Assembly: GCF_932526225.1 (NCBI RefSeq)
Contig: NC_064040.1
Coordinates: forward strand, 11,632,856-11,696,855
DNA: 64,000 bases
Source of the DNA: Nematostella vectensis
Lineage: Eukaryota; Cnidaria; Anthozoa; Actiniaria; Edwardsiidae
Direction: 5' to 3'
Below the pieces are notes generated by a model. It did not search any database. It was given only the letters and a program-made list of their open reading frames with translations, and was not told the origin of the DNA. Below, in pieces: positions 11,569 through 24,215 of this stretch (position 1 is the first letter of the stretch; every line of letters begins with the position of its first letter). A program made the translations under genes and the position numbers.

Positions 11569-11971
11569 GCGAGACAGATACATTTCAATGTAAATTTCTG
11601 TCTGTCTTCAACTGAACAGACGAACAGCACAAACCTAGGAGCCTCTGCAACCAAGTCTAATTAAATGTTATGTAATAAGCTTATTATAAATTTCTCAGTA
11701 TGTATACAATAAACAAAATACAGCATGGAAAGTGGTTTGTACAGTTTTTATTCACTCGTTTATTCACTCGGCTTCCTTGCCGACCGTGCAAATTTTCCTT
11801 TGAAAGAAAAAAAAAATAAAGATATGTTTTATATCTGAAAGTTCTTTTCGCTTATTTTAAATCTCGGTATGTATATAATAAATAAGTCGCTGCGCTCGTT
11901 CGTTTGTTTTACACAACTCGTGAATAAAAATCGTACGCGCTCACCAACCGTGAAATAACCTATGAATATAT

Positions 11972-12154
11972 AGTCAAATTTGTTGTTGCGCGACCTGTCA
12001 GAATCCAAAACTCGTTTGGGAATAACGCGTAGTCAATCAAACCAAAAAATCAAAACCAGAAAAACCGCCCTCAAAGCTTGTGTCTGAATATGCGCTAATC
12101 CCAAACGAGACATGGATTTTGGATTCGCCAAGGTCGCGCAACAACGAATTTAGC
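11972..12154. mobile_element. MITE with GTTGTTGCGCGACC terminal repeats
   Basis: Left AGTCAAATTTGTTGTTGCGC and right GCGCAACAACGAATTTAGCT are inverted repeats continuing into GAATCCAAAA and CTCGTTTGGGA (complement TCCCAAACGAG). The unit 2 counterpart at about 28437-28589 is truncated at its right end. Confidence 0.8.
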
Positions 12155-13437
12155 TGTAAGAGGCGGAATACCCACAGCAAACATGCTATTTGTCAAACAA
12201 ATCAAAGCAAAGACAAACTTATTCAAGACAAATGAGTGTGAAAAATAGGTTGAAATTTGTAAATTTTAAACTGAAAAACAAAGTTCTTTAAAAAATATAA
12301 ATTCCTTAAACGCTTGTGTGAACTGTAGTTCCCAATCACTAACAAATGTGTAGTGCCAAAAACAAAATACTTGATATAGAACGTTTCATTGTAAAACACT
12401 TTAAGCATAAACTAGTTACAAGTCCTGAAGGTGTTTTTTTTTTTTTTTTTTTTTTTTGCTGCTGTTATGATTATTCCTTATTTTTAATCGCCTTTAATCA
12501 TCAAAAAGAGACTTTGACGGGTTTCCGTGGTCACGAGAGATGATAGTGGGTTATTTACTCCTTGCTTTAAGAGTTAAGTCTCATTCTTTCCAGCTTGGAG
12601 CCACGAACAAGGTAAGTTTTGGATGAGTTTTAAACACCACAGGACGTCAGAACCCCCTTCCGCTTTACCTTCTCACCAATAGCGTAAAACCAAACGAAAT
12701 AAAAATCCCTTTGAATTAATTTAAGCATTTGCTTAATTCTTATAATAGATTTCACGGCCCAACACAGATTACTATTTTGGCACGATTTTGCGACGTCACA
12801 AACGATGTGATTTGTGAAACTACAAAAAACCTGTTTCGCTTTATCGCTCGAGCATTAACTGTTAAATATTACGTAAATAGTATCTTGTAAATTTATAGCA
12901 AAATTCTCCATGCTATTTCAACAGCATTTGTTCATAATTGGCTTCCAACCCGTGAACAGTATTTTTTTAGTATATCAAACTTGTTTAAGAGAAAATATGT
13001 TTTACCGAAATCATCACTTTCGATAAATCACGAATGTGAGGTAAATGGATTGCTTTTTATTTTAAAACTCGGTACACAGTTGCGTACTTTTTTATTTGAA
13101 AGAATAATAACAGCTGCGTCCTGACGCAGTAATAGTTAGTACTACTAACTTTGAAACAACTGATCCGTCAAAGATTCATTTAACAAATTTCCTATTGTTT
13201 CCGTGGCATGTACTCTTACTCCACAATATTCGTCACCTCATGTACAAAATGTTGTGAACTTTACGAGACCGTATATACCACGGAAAATTATGGGATATAT
13301 ATACCACGGTATATACCACGGAAAATTTGTTTTCGGCTCCTGCCGTGCCGAATCTAATTATTTGGATTCGGTACATGAACAAGTTCAACTAACCACCAGT
13401 CGTGCTTTTAGTACGACTTTTAGTACTACTAACTACA

Positions 13438-13560
13438 GTGTCGTATTATCCATGAGTTGTATTCAATGCAAATGTATGCAAATGAAGGGGAAACAATCGA
13501 CACGATTCATTTGCATACATTTGCATTGAATACGGCTCATGCATAATACGACGTTTGAAC
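13438..13560. mobile_element. Palindromic MITE, core ATTCAATGCAAATGTATGC
   Basis: Ends read TCGTATTATCCATGAG and CTCATGCATAATACGACG, with inner arms ATTCAATGCAAATG and CATTTGCATTGAAT around GGGGAAACAATCGACACG. The family recurs at about 31723-31838, 23290-23419, 40250-40379 and, diverged, 56388-56526. Confidence 0.85.
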
Positions 13561-14144
13561 TTAGCCTTACAGATTCCATTTGGTCAAGACTTATAAATGA
13601 TCTTAATTATTTTTAAGACCCTTGGGCGTATCTAATTGGTATGCAACTAGGCGGTCTTTGTGCTTGCAATTATAGCATAGAATCATAGCAACAGGCTGAG
13701 AGTGATATAATCACTATTTTTTGTTTATTTTGATGAGACTGACGAAGTTGCGGGCCAACCAAAGCACTGAGCATTTGTTGGCCACATAACCTCCATAAAC
13801 CGTCACCGAAGGATCCAGGTGAAGATGGTGTGTACTGCTTTCCGGATTGGTCTTCGAGTGCTGTTTCTAGTATCTCTGATAAAAGTTGCTCTACTGCTCT
13901 TCTTGTATAACAAATACAGTGAAATGGGAACCATCAAGGTGAGAGCGAAGCAGAAGAGTAATTAGGGGTGTGTGCAAAATGCGTACAGCTCCCCCCCCCC
14001 CCCCCCCCCCACACACACACACCCGACAAACAGATATCTAGCCTGCGTAGCTAGTCTAAAGGGTTTGGAAAGAAGAGAGGCAGGGGCGAGGCGAGGCGCG
14101 CGCGCTAGGAAGAGGTAAGGATTTTTTTTTAAAGTAACCGCATA

Positions 14145-14290
14145 TAAACAAGCACAATCACATAAAAAAAAAATCTCTAAGCGTAAAGAAGCACAATCCC
14201 ATAAAAATTATCTCTAAGCGCAGAGAAGCACAATCCCATAAAAATTATCACTTAGCGTAAACTAGAACAACTAGGAAAAGCATGGATAAC
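14145..14290. repeat. Short tandem repeat (~48 bp, about 3 units) in DUF229-A intron 1
   Basis: Units contain AAGCACAATCCCATAAAAAT followed by TATCTCTAAGCG. Not present in copy B beyond its flank. Confidence 0.7.
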
Positions 14291-16060
14291 TAAAGGAATA
14301 CAAAAAAACTTCTATAACAATTAAAAAATAAGCTATGTTATTCAAGATAGCAAATGTTATGAACAGTCGCTTTGCCTTCGTTGGGCGTCAACTTGCATAC
14401 AAATTGCCTCCATCAAATAAGCAGGACATGAGTTTCTACCGACTGCTACCTCTCCTATCGAGTCCTTTTTATCTGTGTATTCCGTCCAGTACACCATCCT
14501 ATGTGCAATTGGAGTTCCTTTCTATCCCTTACAGTAACTCATATTGTCTTTATTCGTGTCTATTCCTGTCTGACGCACTTACTAAAAAGGAGTCAGCGAT
14601 ATTCTAAGTCAGCCCCTCGCGAATGAGGCAGGTATGTCGACACCCCCCCCCCCCCCCCCCCAGAAAAAAAAAAAAAAAAAACAGCTCGCGCGCTACATTC
14701 GCTCCATCGTGTTCTCGCAAGCGGGGTCTATCCTTCATCTGCCCCAGCCCTTTGTGCTTGCTACGCAGACTAACCTGCGTTTTTGATTTATTTATTCAGG
14801 ATTCTGAGACCTTTGTAGAGCCCACAAATGAAATAATGCCCACAAATGTACCAAGAGGTACCAAGTGGTCCAGAATTTCGGGTTGGGTAGTGGGGTGGAA
14901 GGGGAGGAGAATTTTCCGATAGCTCTGGGGGGCGCTGTTAAAGACACGTCTACAACGTGCATTAAGGATATTCAGCTAAAAATATACTTTCAATTAATTT
15001 TGGTCCACTGGGTTCGTCTATATGACTGTAAAATTCAGAAAAATTGCAGAACTAATATACCAATTCTTAAGACATCTGATAAGAGCAGAGTAACTGTGTA
15101 ATATTCATGAGAGTCTTTTAAGATTCTTATAAAATTCTGCTTTGATACCCACACTTGTAGTAAATCCGCCATTTCTGATAGTTACAACATTCATAAACTT
15201 AGAGAACTAGTTACTCCTCGTACTACCTTTCAATGGTGTAAGTCAACATATTTCTGCTATGATGCCAAGTTCAAAACGGATTTCACATAAACAGACAATT
15301 GGGAGATTTGTAAATCGTTATGGTCACTATTATGCAGTCATCGACGAAGGCAGGGTATTCGAAGCGTGCTTGGCTTTTAGGCAGTACCTGAATCTCTACA
15401 TGACATTGTATATTTATTACATTTGTGGGCAAATTCTTATTACAATTGTGGGTTTATTACATTTGTGGGCAACTTCTTATTACAATTGTGGGTTTATTAC
15501 ATTTGTGAGCAACTTTTTTTAACTTATGGGGCATTTATTACCCATATGAAGAAAACGTTGTCGTTTTGAGGGACTGGTACCGAGGAATCTAAGTTTCATC
15601 TCAGATACTTTCTCCATTGACCAAAAAAGATCACAGTCACTCTTTTTCTCTTCTGATTACAAATCATTAAAGCCGCATTGTCACCAGTTTACTTCCGGAG
15701 GTCCGACGGAAACCTCAACCGTTAAAAGACAAAAGAATATATTAGAATCCGAGATATTTAACAGGCCGTCCGCTCTAAATTATCAATCACATCCTCTAAG
15801 AAACTTCCAATAGACACACTGCTTTCAATATTTTGAAATATTTTTGCGTTTTCCTTTAAAAATCATCGGATATTGTTACGTAATCGACCGGAAGTAAACT
15901 AGTGACAATGCGCCTTTAAGTTTACGAAGCACCTGCGGTGTGGCAACCTTAAAAATGACAAGAATCTTACAGTTTTTCCAAATAAGGAATATATTTGTTT
16001 CCTTGTATGGAAGTGACCGCGTTTGGAAAAATGACAATTTTTGGCTAAATTTTCTTGATA
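14291..16060. other. Segment of DUF229-A intron absent from copy B
   Basis: Copy B joins AAAAGCATGGATTACC directly to TTTGTGGGTTCTACAC, so this ~1.8 kb is deleted there or inserted here. It holds poly-C/poly-A at 14641-14682, the candidate 48-nt exon at 14800-14847, a ~40-bp repeat (TTATTACATTTGTGGGCAA) of about 2.5 units at 15412-15520, and a MITE at 15669-15919. Confidence 0.7.
15669..15919. mobile_element. MITE with CGCATTGTCACCAGTTTACTT ends
   Basis: Left AAAGCCGCATTGTCACCAG and right CTAGTGACAATGCGCCTTT are inverted repeats, followed internally by TTTACTTCCGG and its complement CCGGAAGTAAA. Same family as 18517-18845 and 34858-35192. Non-coding. Confidence 0.82.
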
Positions 16061-17694
16061 TGTTTGTGGGTTCTACACTTGTCTTTACTTCAAATATTGA
16101 ATTTCAAAGCAAATCAGCCAGCCCCTCTTAGTAGTAAGAAATTCAACGAAAACAGCCCTAAAATATAGATCAGGACATTTCTTTCGTTGATTGATAATAC
16201 AACGAGTAACTTACTGGCGCTTCAAGCATGGCGTTCGGTCATACTTTTGTGTGTGTGTCATGGGGAAGGGGGGGGGGGGGGGGGGGGGCTGGCGGAGGGG
16301 TGGTGGATGATCACAAGAAGGGGCGCTTATTGGATAATTTTGAAGCTAAAGGGTGCGTTTATTCGAAGCGGGGTGTTTGTTGGTAGCTTGGTGCTAATAT
16401 GAGCAATAACGTTATATACTCTTTTATCGTCATCATACTGTAATTTTAACAACTTCCGACTTGGGGACCCACCCCCCCCCTTCCCTCCATCCCCCCTCCC
16501 CCCTCCTCCCCTTTCCCTCCAGACCTTTCAACATCTATCAGATGACAGCTGATGATCAGTATATCTGTTTGTTCTTGTTACCAGGGTGACCAAATACCAG
16601 ATCCCATAATCAACGCTAGCCTACTCCCTATCGAATCAGTGCTACCTGGTTATGTAGTGGTACGTATATCAACTCGTATACGCTGTTTCACCCACGGGAG
16701 ATATGTTTCTGTACAAGCGTTTCTTAACAAAATTGGAAAGCAAGTATGCAAAAGTACCACAAAGAATGGGGTTATGAAGAGTCATTTAAGTTATGTATAT
16801 TATGATTTGAGCATGAGCAAATCCGAACTTTGCGAAGCCTTAATCGTCCGAGTAACGGGATGAAAACCTATCTTCATGAGTCTATATCGAGGGGGGCGTA
16901 AGGGTTTGCGGTGATGCGGTTTTGCCTTAACTCTGGCGCGTTTTTTCGGTTTTACGTATTTAATTCCACGGTATTGTGGTTTCTCTATACTGCGAGGTTT
17001 ACGGTTATTGACTTTTTGACGGTTTTGGCGTTTTTCTGTGCGGTTTCTGTGGGTTATTCTGCGCGGTTTTCCAGTATTCGTATCCCCAATTTTTTCAGGT
17101 ACCAGGAGTTGATTTACCAGGAATTACGGCTACCAGTCCCGTAACAACGTTAGTGACATCGCCAAAGAATGTGACGGATACGGCACATCTTGCAAGGGAT
17201 TCACTTACCACAGGCTGCCCAACAAGACAGGCATCTGGTCAAGGATGAAGATTTCATTTGGTGTTCCGTCAGAGAGCAAAGAAAAGAGCTTGTACATCAA
17301 GCGTAGCTACATTGACCTCTATATCAATGGTGAGATCTAGGGCTTTTGCTTGAAACTTAACCAAATAGTGGAAGCACTCTTCAGTAGTAATGATAATTTT
17401 TGAAATACTTCTCAAAGTTACATATGAATATGATCAATGCGTCTTGATTATAAGCTTCTGAATTCGTCTCTGAGGAGACAAGGAAACAGGAGCCAATAAG
17501 ACATTACCCCCTCCTCAGTCCTAAAACCTTCTCGATTTTCCTCGCACCTTAATAAAAGGTTTTGTGAAGTGAGCCAAAAGGTGGCGCTTTATGATTAAAT
17601 CAAACTTTAACTAAGAAACAGGCGTAGTAGAGAATGCAGGTTTGTGTGATGTGTACTTTGATTCATGCACCTTAAAACTGGCTAACTGTCTTTT

Positions 17695-17906
17695 TCAATG
17701 TGGCCGTCGCATAGCAAAGTATACTTTTACAAACAGCTTATTTCTTTTTCTTCAGCTTTTGTTCAATGTGGCCATGGTAGCGAACGTCGCATAGCAAAGT
17801 ATACTTTTACAAACAGCTTATTTCTACAGCTTTTGTTCAATGTGACCACGGTAGCTCGCGTCGCATAGCAAAATATACGTGTACCAACAGCTTATTTCTT
17901 TTTTAG
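17695..17906 (+). repeat. Tandem repeat with acceptor-like sites before DUF229-A exon 5
   Basis: Units share AAAGTATACTTTTACAAAC, AGCTTATTTCTTTTTCTTCAG, CTTTTGTTCAATGTG and CGTCGCATAG. The last copy runs straight into the real acceptor (TTATTTCTTTTTTAG at 17906). Each unit carries a pyrimidine tract plus CAG. Confidence 0.8.
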
Positions 17907-18516
17907 CTCTTAAAACCGACTTGACATGCGCGGTACCGCTGACCAACCTGACTGCTGGAAACGGCGGCTGTAAACTCCCAAAACTCCAAAAGTACTATGA
18001 GGAGATAATGCACCTTGTAAAGAGGCTGCCACCAATCACCTGTGACGTCAATCATCTGCACACCAAACTTGAGCATGGCGTCCTGCAAATGAGAGAGAAT
18101 GCGACAAAAGGTGAGTTTGGTAAGGAAGGATGGGTGTCGGGAAAGATTTTTTGCAAACTGTTAGGGAATAGTTAAGGCACATTTTACTCACGTGACTAAA
18201 GGGTGATTCCTGGAATGTTAATCACATTCAGGGATAATCACATCTTTCAGTGCCGATCTCCAGGGTTAAAAACCCTTTGTTCAGGTTTTTTTGCTGTTAT
18301 TCAAAAACTTCAAGAAGTTTCCCTCCGTGTGAAGGGAGCGGAGCTCTTTCACACAATTCACAGCGGAGATCTTTCACAAAAATCACACAATTTACGAGCA
18401 AATTGCATCACGGAGAATGGCTTGCAAGCATCCAGTTTTACCTACAAGCTATGGAGTTACATTTTTGTATCGAACTTGACCCATTTAGTTGATAGAGCTT
18501 GTTATCATTTCGATTG

Positions 18517-18845
18517 CTTAAAGCGGCATTGGCGCCAGTTTACTTCCGGGGGTCCGACTTAAACCTCAACCGACACACAGAATCCATCTGTCACTAGCCC
18601 CTTTTGCTAAGAATTGCACAGATTCTAATTACATAAATGCCAGTTTTATAGATGTGCATACGAAAATAGGAAATAGCCTGAGCCATAGTCAACACGTTCT
18701 AAATTATCAGTCACATCCTCAAAGTAACTTCCAATAGACACACTACTTTTACAATTTAGAAACATATTTAGAGTTTTCCGTTAAAAATCATCGGAGATTG
18801 TCACGTAACCGACGTGGAATAAACTGGCGACAACGCCGCTTTAAA
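18517..18845. mobile_element. MITE in DUF229-A intron 5 (AAAGCGGCATTGGCGCCAG ends)
   Basis: Ends TTAAAGCGGCATTGGCGCCAG and CTGGCGACAACGCCGCTTTAA are inverted. It is present at the same place in copy B, so the insertion predates the duplication. Confidence 0.82.
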
Positions 18846-20249
18846 GCAGCTTCATTTACACATGCTACTCAATTTCACATTTCGTTATTCATTATACATT
18901 TCGTTATTCTTTCAAATGTCATAGCAATACCTTTGGGTAAATTTGGAAGAGGTTTTATTAGACAATGATGGCATTATGTTCTTACCTTCATCCAGACCCT
19001 CAAGTCACTAGCCTCCACGCGCGTCCAATACGCCGCGGTAAAAACGACGATACTATCACGTACGGCCCACCATGGCACTTTAACCTGACAGCTAAGTCTC
19101 TGCAAGTCCAAGAAGACTTCTGGGAAGTCATATCCATTCTAAAGAACAAAGAAGAAAATAAAAACTTTCATCTCTCGGTGGTGGAGAAACCCGGGATTGA
19201 ACGGCGCATGCTCAATAACAACGCACCGCTGAATATAATGATGATGACCTTAGACAGCACCTCTGCTGTTCACTTTGAGCGGATGTTGCCTAAGACTTAT
19301 GATTTTCTCAGTCAAGAATTCGGGTCGTACGTGTTCAAGGGTTTCTCGGTCGTCGGCGACGGCACGGCGCCATACATGAGTGCTGTCTTGACAGGGAGAC
19401 CCTGGGACGAGAATACCAAGCAATGGAGTGAACCAGATGGTACTGTCGATAGGTGGCCGTTTGTGTTTAAGAAGTTTGAGAAGAAAGGGTTTGTGACAAT
19501 GTTCAGTGAAGACTTTTCACATCTCGGTGAGTCAACATGATTTAAGATTTTATTTCGAAAGAAAGTCCTAGCCAGTCGAAGGCGCGTCATTGCTAAGCAG
19601 ACTTTTAGCTGTATCTTGCACTACACATATCGGGTTGGGAGTTACCCTTTTTTTATTGCTTGGACTAATTCATCAAACAAAGTAAGTCCCCTTTTGGCGC
19701 TTCTAGGGCCGATTTCACTGAATATGCTTTGTGGACATTTTCTTTAAAAAAAAAAAGAACAAAATCGTCAAAAGAATTACTACATTCCTTGCTTCTAAAA
19801 AATGCAGAGAATAATGTCTTGCAGTTAATTACTAAACTTTAAAATTTCATACAAAAGATCCGAACATTAACTTTGTTAATGTTTTATTGACAAAACGGCA
19901 TCTTAGTCGATACTTGCATTTCGCGAAGCAACAGGTCCATCGTTTGTAGTGAGAAGAATTTCCAAGACATGTATAACCATCGGCTAAACACAAAATGGCC
20001 CAGAACGTGTTCCGAAAGGGATCCGTGCTTATGAGACGAACACATTTATTGGTTGTTGAGACAATTTTATGTGTGAATTAGAATAGAAAAATTGTCTATC
20101 CATTCACTAGATGGATCTGAGGCTAAGGATGCCCATTTGATTTGATTGGTCAATGAATAACAACTCTGGACCCCACCCTGCTTTTATCTCTAGACACGAC
20201 ACTGGTGGGGATGGATACACACAGTTACTTAAGGGGTTTATTTATGAGC

Positions 20250-20585
20250 CTAGTTTTTCTACTTAGCCTAGTTTTCCTATTTAGAATTTTTCTTACTTAG
20301 TCTTGCTTTCCTACTTAGTCTAGTTTTCCTACTTAGCCTAGTTTTCCTATTTAGAATTTTTCTTACTTAGTCTAGTTTTCCTACTTAGTCTAGTTTTCCT
20401 ACTTAGCCTAGTTTTCCTATTTAGAATTTTTCTTACTTAGTCTTGCTTTCCTACTTAGGCTAGTTTTCCTACTTAGTCTAGTTTTCCTACTTAGCCTAGT
20501 TTTCCTATTTAGAATTTTTCTTACTTAGTCTTGCTTTCCTACTTAGGCTAGTTTTCCTACTTGGTCTAGTTTCCCTACGTAATCT
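20250..20585. repeat. Small satellite array related to the 18-bp repeat (copy A)
   Basis: Mixed units of CTAGTTTTCCTACTTAGT and TTTAGAATTTTTCTTACTTAG. It precedes the main array by about 900 bp. The unit 2 counterpart at about 36577-36785 is shorter. Confidence 0.85.
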
Positions 20586-20924
20586 TCTTAGGGAGCCTTG
20601 ATTTATTACTGGGGGGGTGGGGTCGGCATTTTTGCAATACCCTGGGCTAAAAAACTTTGCCACCCCCCCCCCCCTCAAATCAAAGCGCAAAAATCGTTAC
20701 CCCACCCCTAAGACGAGGCCTTAAAATGTGTACCCCCCATAACCACCTCCACTTTTTTATAATTCTATGTCTTTAAAACCACAGAGACTTAAAATACTGT
20801 TGAGTGTAACTGAATATAACCTATATTATAATATAGATCAGCTAGCATGGCGATTTTGTTCTGATTAATGTAAGTATGAATCTTCACTTTCTAATTTAAG
20901 AGTGGCACAGAGATAGACAATGGT

Positions 20925-21050
20925 GTTAGTGTTGGTGATGATGTGAGAAATGGTGCAAGTGATGGTGACGATGTGAGAAATTGTTCAAGTGATGGTGATG
21001 ATTTGAGTAATGGTGCAAGTGATGGTGACGATGGTGGTTGGTGAAGCTGG
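20925..21050. repeat. 30-bp tandem repeat (GTGATGGTGAYGATGTGAG)
   Basis: About four units of AATGGTGCAAGTGATGGTGA plus CGATGTGAGA. The same array is in copy B at about 37125-37245. Confidence 0.8.
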
Positions 21051-21499
21051 TTGGGGTGGTTGGTCAAGCTTATAATAGCAGCTTAGAAGACTGCACTGGC
21101 CCATTCTGGGAATCGTTTAAATGCCCGCCATATTGCGAGCCTGTTTCGGCCGAATCAGATTAGGGCAAAGTTTTTTGCCGTAAGGGGAGGGGGGGTTGAG
21201 GAGAAATATATATGTAGCAATCCACAACTAAACATCACATTTATTTATATATAGATACGATTGGTACCTAAACAATATGGGACTAGATATACAATAGTAT
21301 GAAACATTGTGAACATAATAAATTGAACAAAGACTCTCTCGCTCAATATTATATTTAAACTAGACTTTAATTCGGCAACTAAAAAATTAGACTTTCCTTC
21401 AATGATAGCCCAAAAAAATGTGTCCCCTTTAAATCGGTGCCCCATAAAACGTAGCCCCCGCCTACATATTTGCCCCACCTAGTAATAAATAACCGCGCC

Positions 21500-23275
21500 C
21501 GTAGCCTAGTTTTCCTACTTAGTCTAGTTTTTCTACTTAGTCTAGTTTTCCTACTTAGTCTAGTTTTTCTACTCAGCCTAGTTTTCCTACTTAGTCTAGT
21601 TTTCCTACTTAGTCTAGTTTTCCTACCTAGTCTAGTTTTTCTACTTAGTGTAGTTTTCCTACTTAGTCTAGTTTTTCTACTTAGTCTAGTTTTCCTACTT
21701 AGTATAGTTTTCCTACTTAGTCTAGTTTTTCTACTTAGCCTAGTTTTTCTACTTAGTCTAGTTTTCCTACTTAGCCTAGTTTTTCTACTTAGTCTAGTTT
21801 TCCTACTTAGTCTAGTTTTCCTACTTAGTCTAGTTTTCCTACTTAGTCTAGTTTTCCTACTTAGTCTAGTTTTTCTACTTAGTCTAGTTTTCCTACTTAG
21901 CCTAGTTTTCCTACTTAGCCTAGTTTTCCTACTTAGTCTAGTTTTTCTACTTAGTCTAGTTTTCCTACTTAGCCTAGTTTTCCTACTTAGCCTAGTTTTC
22001 CTACTTAGCCTAGTTTTCCTACTTAGCCTAGTTTTCCTACTTAGTCTAGTTTTTCTACTTAGTCTAGTTTTCCTACTTAGTATAGTTTTCCTACTTAGTC
22101 TAGTTTTTCTACTTAGCCTAGTTTTTCTACTTAGTCTAGTTTTCCTACTTAGCCTAGTTTTCCTACTTAGCCTAGTTTTCCTACTTAGTCTAGTTTTCCT
22201 ACTTAGTCTAGTTTTCCTACTTAGTCTAGTTTTCCTACTTAGTCTAGTTTTTCTACTTAGTCTAGTTTTCCTACTTAGCCTAGTTTTCCTACTTAGCCTA
22301 GTTTTCCTACTTAGTCTAGTTTTTCTACTTAGTCTAGTTTTCCTACTTAGCCTAGTTTTCCTACTTAGCCTAGTTTTCCTACTTAGCCTAGTTTTCCTAC
22401 TTAGTCTAGTTTTTCTACTTAGTCTAGTTTTCCTACTTAGTCTAGTTTTTCTACTTAGTCTAGTTTTCCTACTTAGCCTAGTTTTCCTACTTAGCCTAGT
22501 TTTCCTACTTAGTCTAGTTTTTCTACTTAGTCTAGCTTTCCTACTTAGTCTAGTTTTTCTACTTAGCCTAGTTTTCCTACTTAGTCTAGTTTTCCTACTT
22601 AGTCTAGTTTTTCTACTTAGCCTAGTTTTTCTACTTAGCCTAGTTTTCCTACTTAGTCTAGTTTTCCTACTTAGCCTAGTTTTCCTACTTAGTCTAGTTT
22701 TCCTCCTCAGCCTAGTTTTCCTACTTAGTCTAGTTTTCCTACTCAGCCTAGTTTTCCTACTTAGTCTAGTTTCTCTACTTAGTCTAGTTTTCCTACTTAG
22801 TCCAGTTTTCCTACTTAGCCTAGTTTTCCTACTTAGTCTAGTTTCTCTACTTAGCCTAGTTTTCCTACTTAGTCTAGTTTTTCTACTTAGCCTAGTTTTC
22901 CTACTTAGCCTAGTTTTCCTACTTAGCCTAGTTTTCCTACTTAGTCTAGTTTTTCTACTTAGTCTAGTTTTTCTACTTAGTCTAGTTTTTCTACTTAGTC
23001 TAGTTTTCCTACTTAGTCTAGTTTTTCTACTTAGCCTAGTTTTCCTACTTAGTCTAGTTTTTCTACTTAGCCTAGTTTTCCTACTTAGTCTAGTTTTTCT
23101 ACTTAGTCTAGTTTTCCTACTTAGCCTAGTTTTTCTACTTAGTCTAGTTTTCCTACTTAGTCTAGTTTTTCTACTTAGCCTAGTTTTCCTACTTAGTCTA
23201 GTTTTCCTACTTAGTCTAGTTTCTCTACTTAGCCTAGTTTTCCAACTCAGCCTAGTTTTCCTACTTAGCTTTAAT
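21500..23275. repeat. 18-bp satellite, ~98 units, in the last intron of DUF229-A
   Basis: Unit YCTAGTTTTYCTACTTAG. Most variation is C/T at two positions. The length is a multiple of three, so a long plus-strand frame (21470-23284) of SLVFLL repeats stays open; it is not considered a gene. Each unit contains a pyrimidine run followed by TTAG, resembling a 3' splice site. Confidence 0.97.
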
Positions 23276-23289
23276 CACTCTTAGGCCTA

Positions 23290-23419
23290 GTTCGAACGTC
23301 GTATTATCATTGAGCCGAATTCAATGCAAATGCATGTAAACGAATCGAGCCGATTGTTTCATTTTCATTTGCACACATTTGCATTGAATAGGACTCATGG
23401 ATAAATACGACTTTTGAAC
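23290..23419. mobile_element. Palindromic MITE (AATGCAAAT family) after the satellite, copy A
   Basis: TTCGAACGTCGTATTAT at the left, AATACGACTTTTGAAC at the right, with inner TTCAATGCAAATGC and GCACACATTTGCATTGAA. Present in the same place in copy B (40250-40379). Confidence 0.85.
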
Positions 23420-24215
23420 GGGTTACCTGTGGGAATTTATGGAGGAGGGAGACTAAGGAGAATAAGAGAGGAAAAGCGAGAGAATGGGGAGAGGAAAAAA
23501 TAGTTCTCTTTCCCATTCCCCTTCTCCACTGCAGCGCTTCCTGTTTTTCACTTCCGTTTTTTTGCCACAGGAAACCCAAATCAGTTTTTTCTTCTTTTTT
23601 TCTTTAAGTTTAAGATGTCTGCTGAGGAGTCTAAGGACAGACGTCTCCAGGCGATTTGTTAGATTAGCAAACACTTTCAGTAATAATGACAAATAAATTA
23701 TTCCATAGATTCAATCATATATATACATTTACAAATCATTTCTTTATTAATGCTACAGAAACCAATTGTTTTTTTTTTTACAAAGTTCTGCAGGATCCAA
23801 TTCTACTGTTCTTAAAACTTGCAAGAAATACCGCATTGCAAGATGCAAAAGTTGATTTATACACGCGAAATTTCCTGGTGTTGCACCTTGTAGGGAAAAT
23901 TGCCTCGTGTAACCTAGCCTCCTCGGCAGGCAACTCAGCATTGTAAGGAAAACAAGAGAAATAACGGGTTACCTGTGGAAAATTGGGGAGAAGGTAGACT
24001 AAGGAGAAGAAGAAGGGGAAAAATAGAGAATGGGGCGAGGAAAAAAAGAGTTCTCTTTCCCATCCCCATTCTCCACTGCAGCGCTCCCTTTTTTGCACTT
24101 CCGGTTTTTTGCCACAGGAAACCCAAATCAGTTTTTTTCTTCTTTTTTTCTTTTTCTTTGAGATGTCTGCTGAGGAGGCTAAGGACAGACGTCTCCAGGC
24201 GATTTGTTAGCTTTT
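23420..24215 (+). repeat. ~240-bp direct repeat pair in the last intron of DUF229-A
   Basis: Two copies, about 23420-23660 and 23965-24210, both start GGGTTACCTGTGG and contain GAGGAAAAAA, CTCCACTGCAGCGCT, GCCACAGGAAACCCAAATCAG and end GACGTCTCCAGGCGATTTG. Exon 7 starts about 30 bp after the second. The same pair is in copy B (40380-41175). Confidence 0.85.

Noticed and set aside
14800..14847. Sixteen-codon exon of DUF229 copy A
   Set aside because: Acceptor is good and phase fits, but the donor is weak and the segment is absent from the intact copy B. Mentioned, not included in the model.
16260..16290. Poly-G, poly-C, GT and CA runs throughout (also 2684, 13990, 14641, 32571, 47531, 53656)
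   Set aside because: Ordinary homopolymer or dinucleotide repeats, and possible assembly-length errors. No specific function supported.
21470..23284. 604-codon frame of SLVFLL repeats (and 775-codon version at 37917-40244)
   Set aside because: The frame is a consequence of an 18-bp satellite without stops inside an intron. It has no unique domain, start context or 3' structure, and unit number differs between copies.
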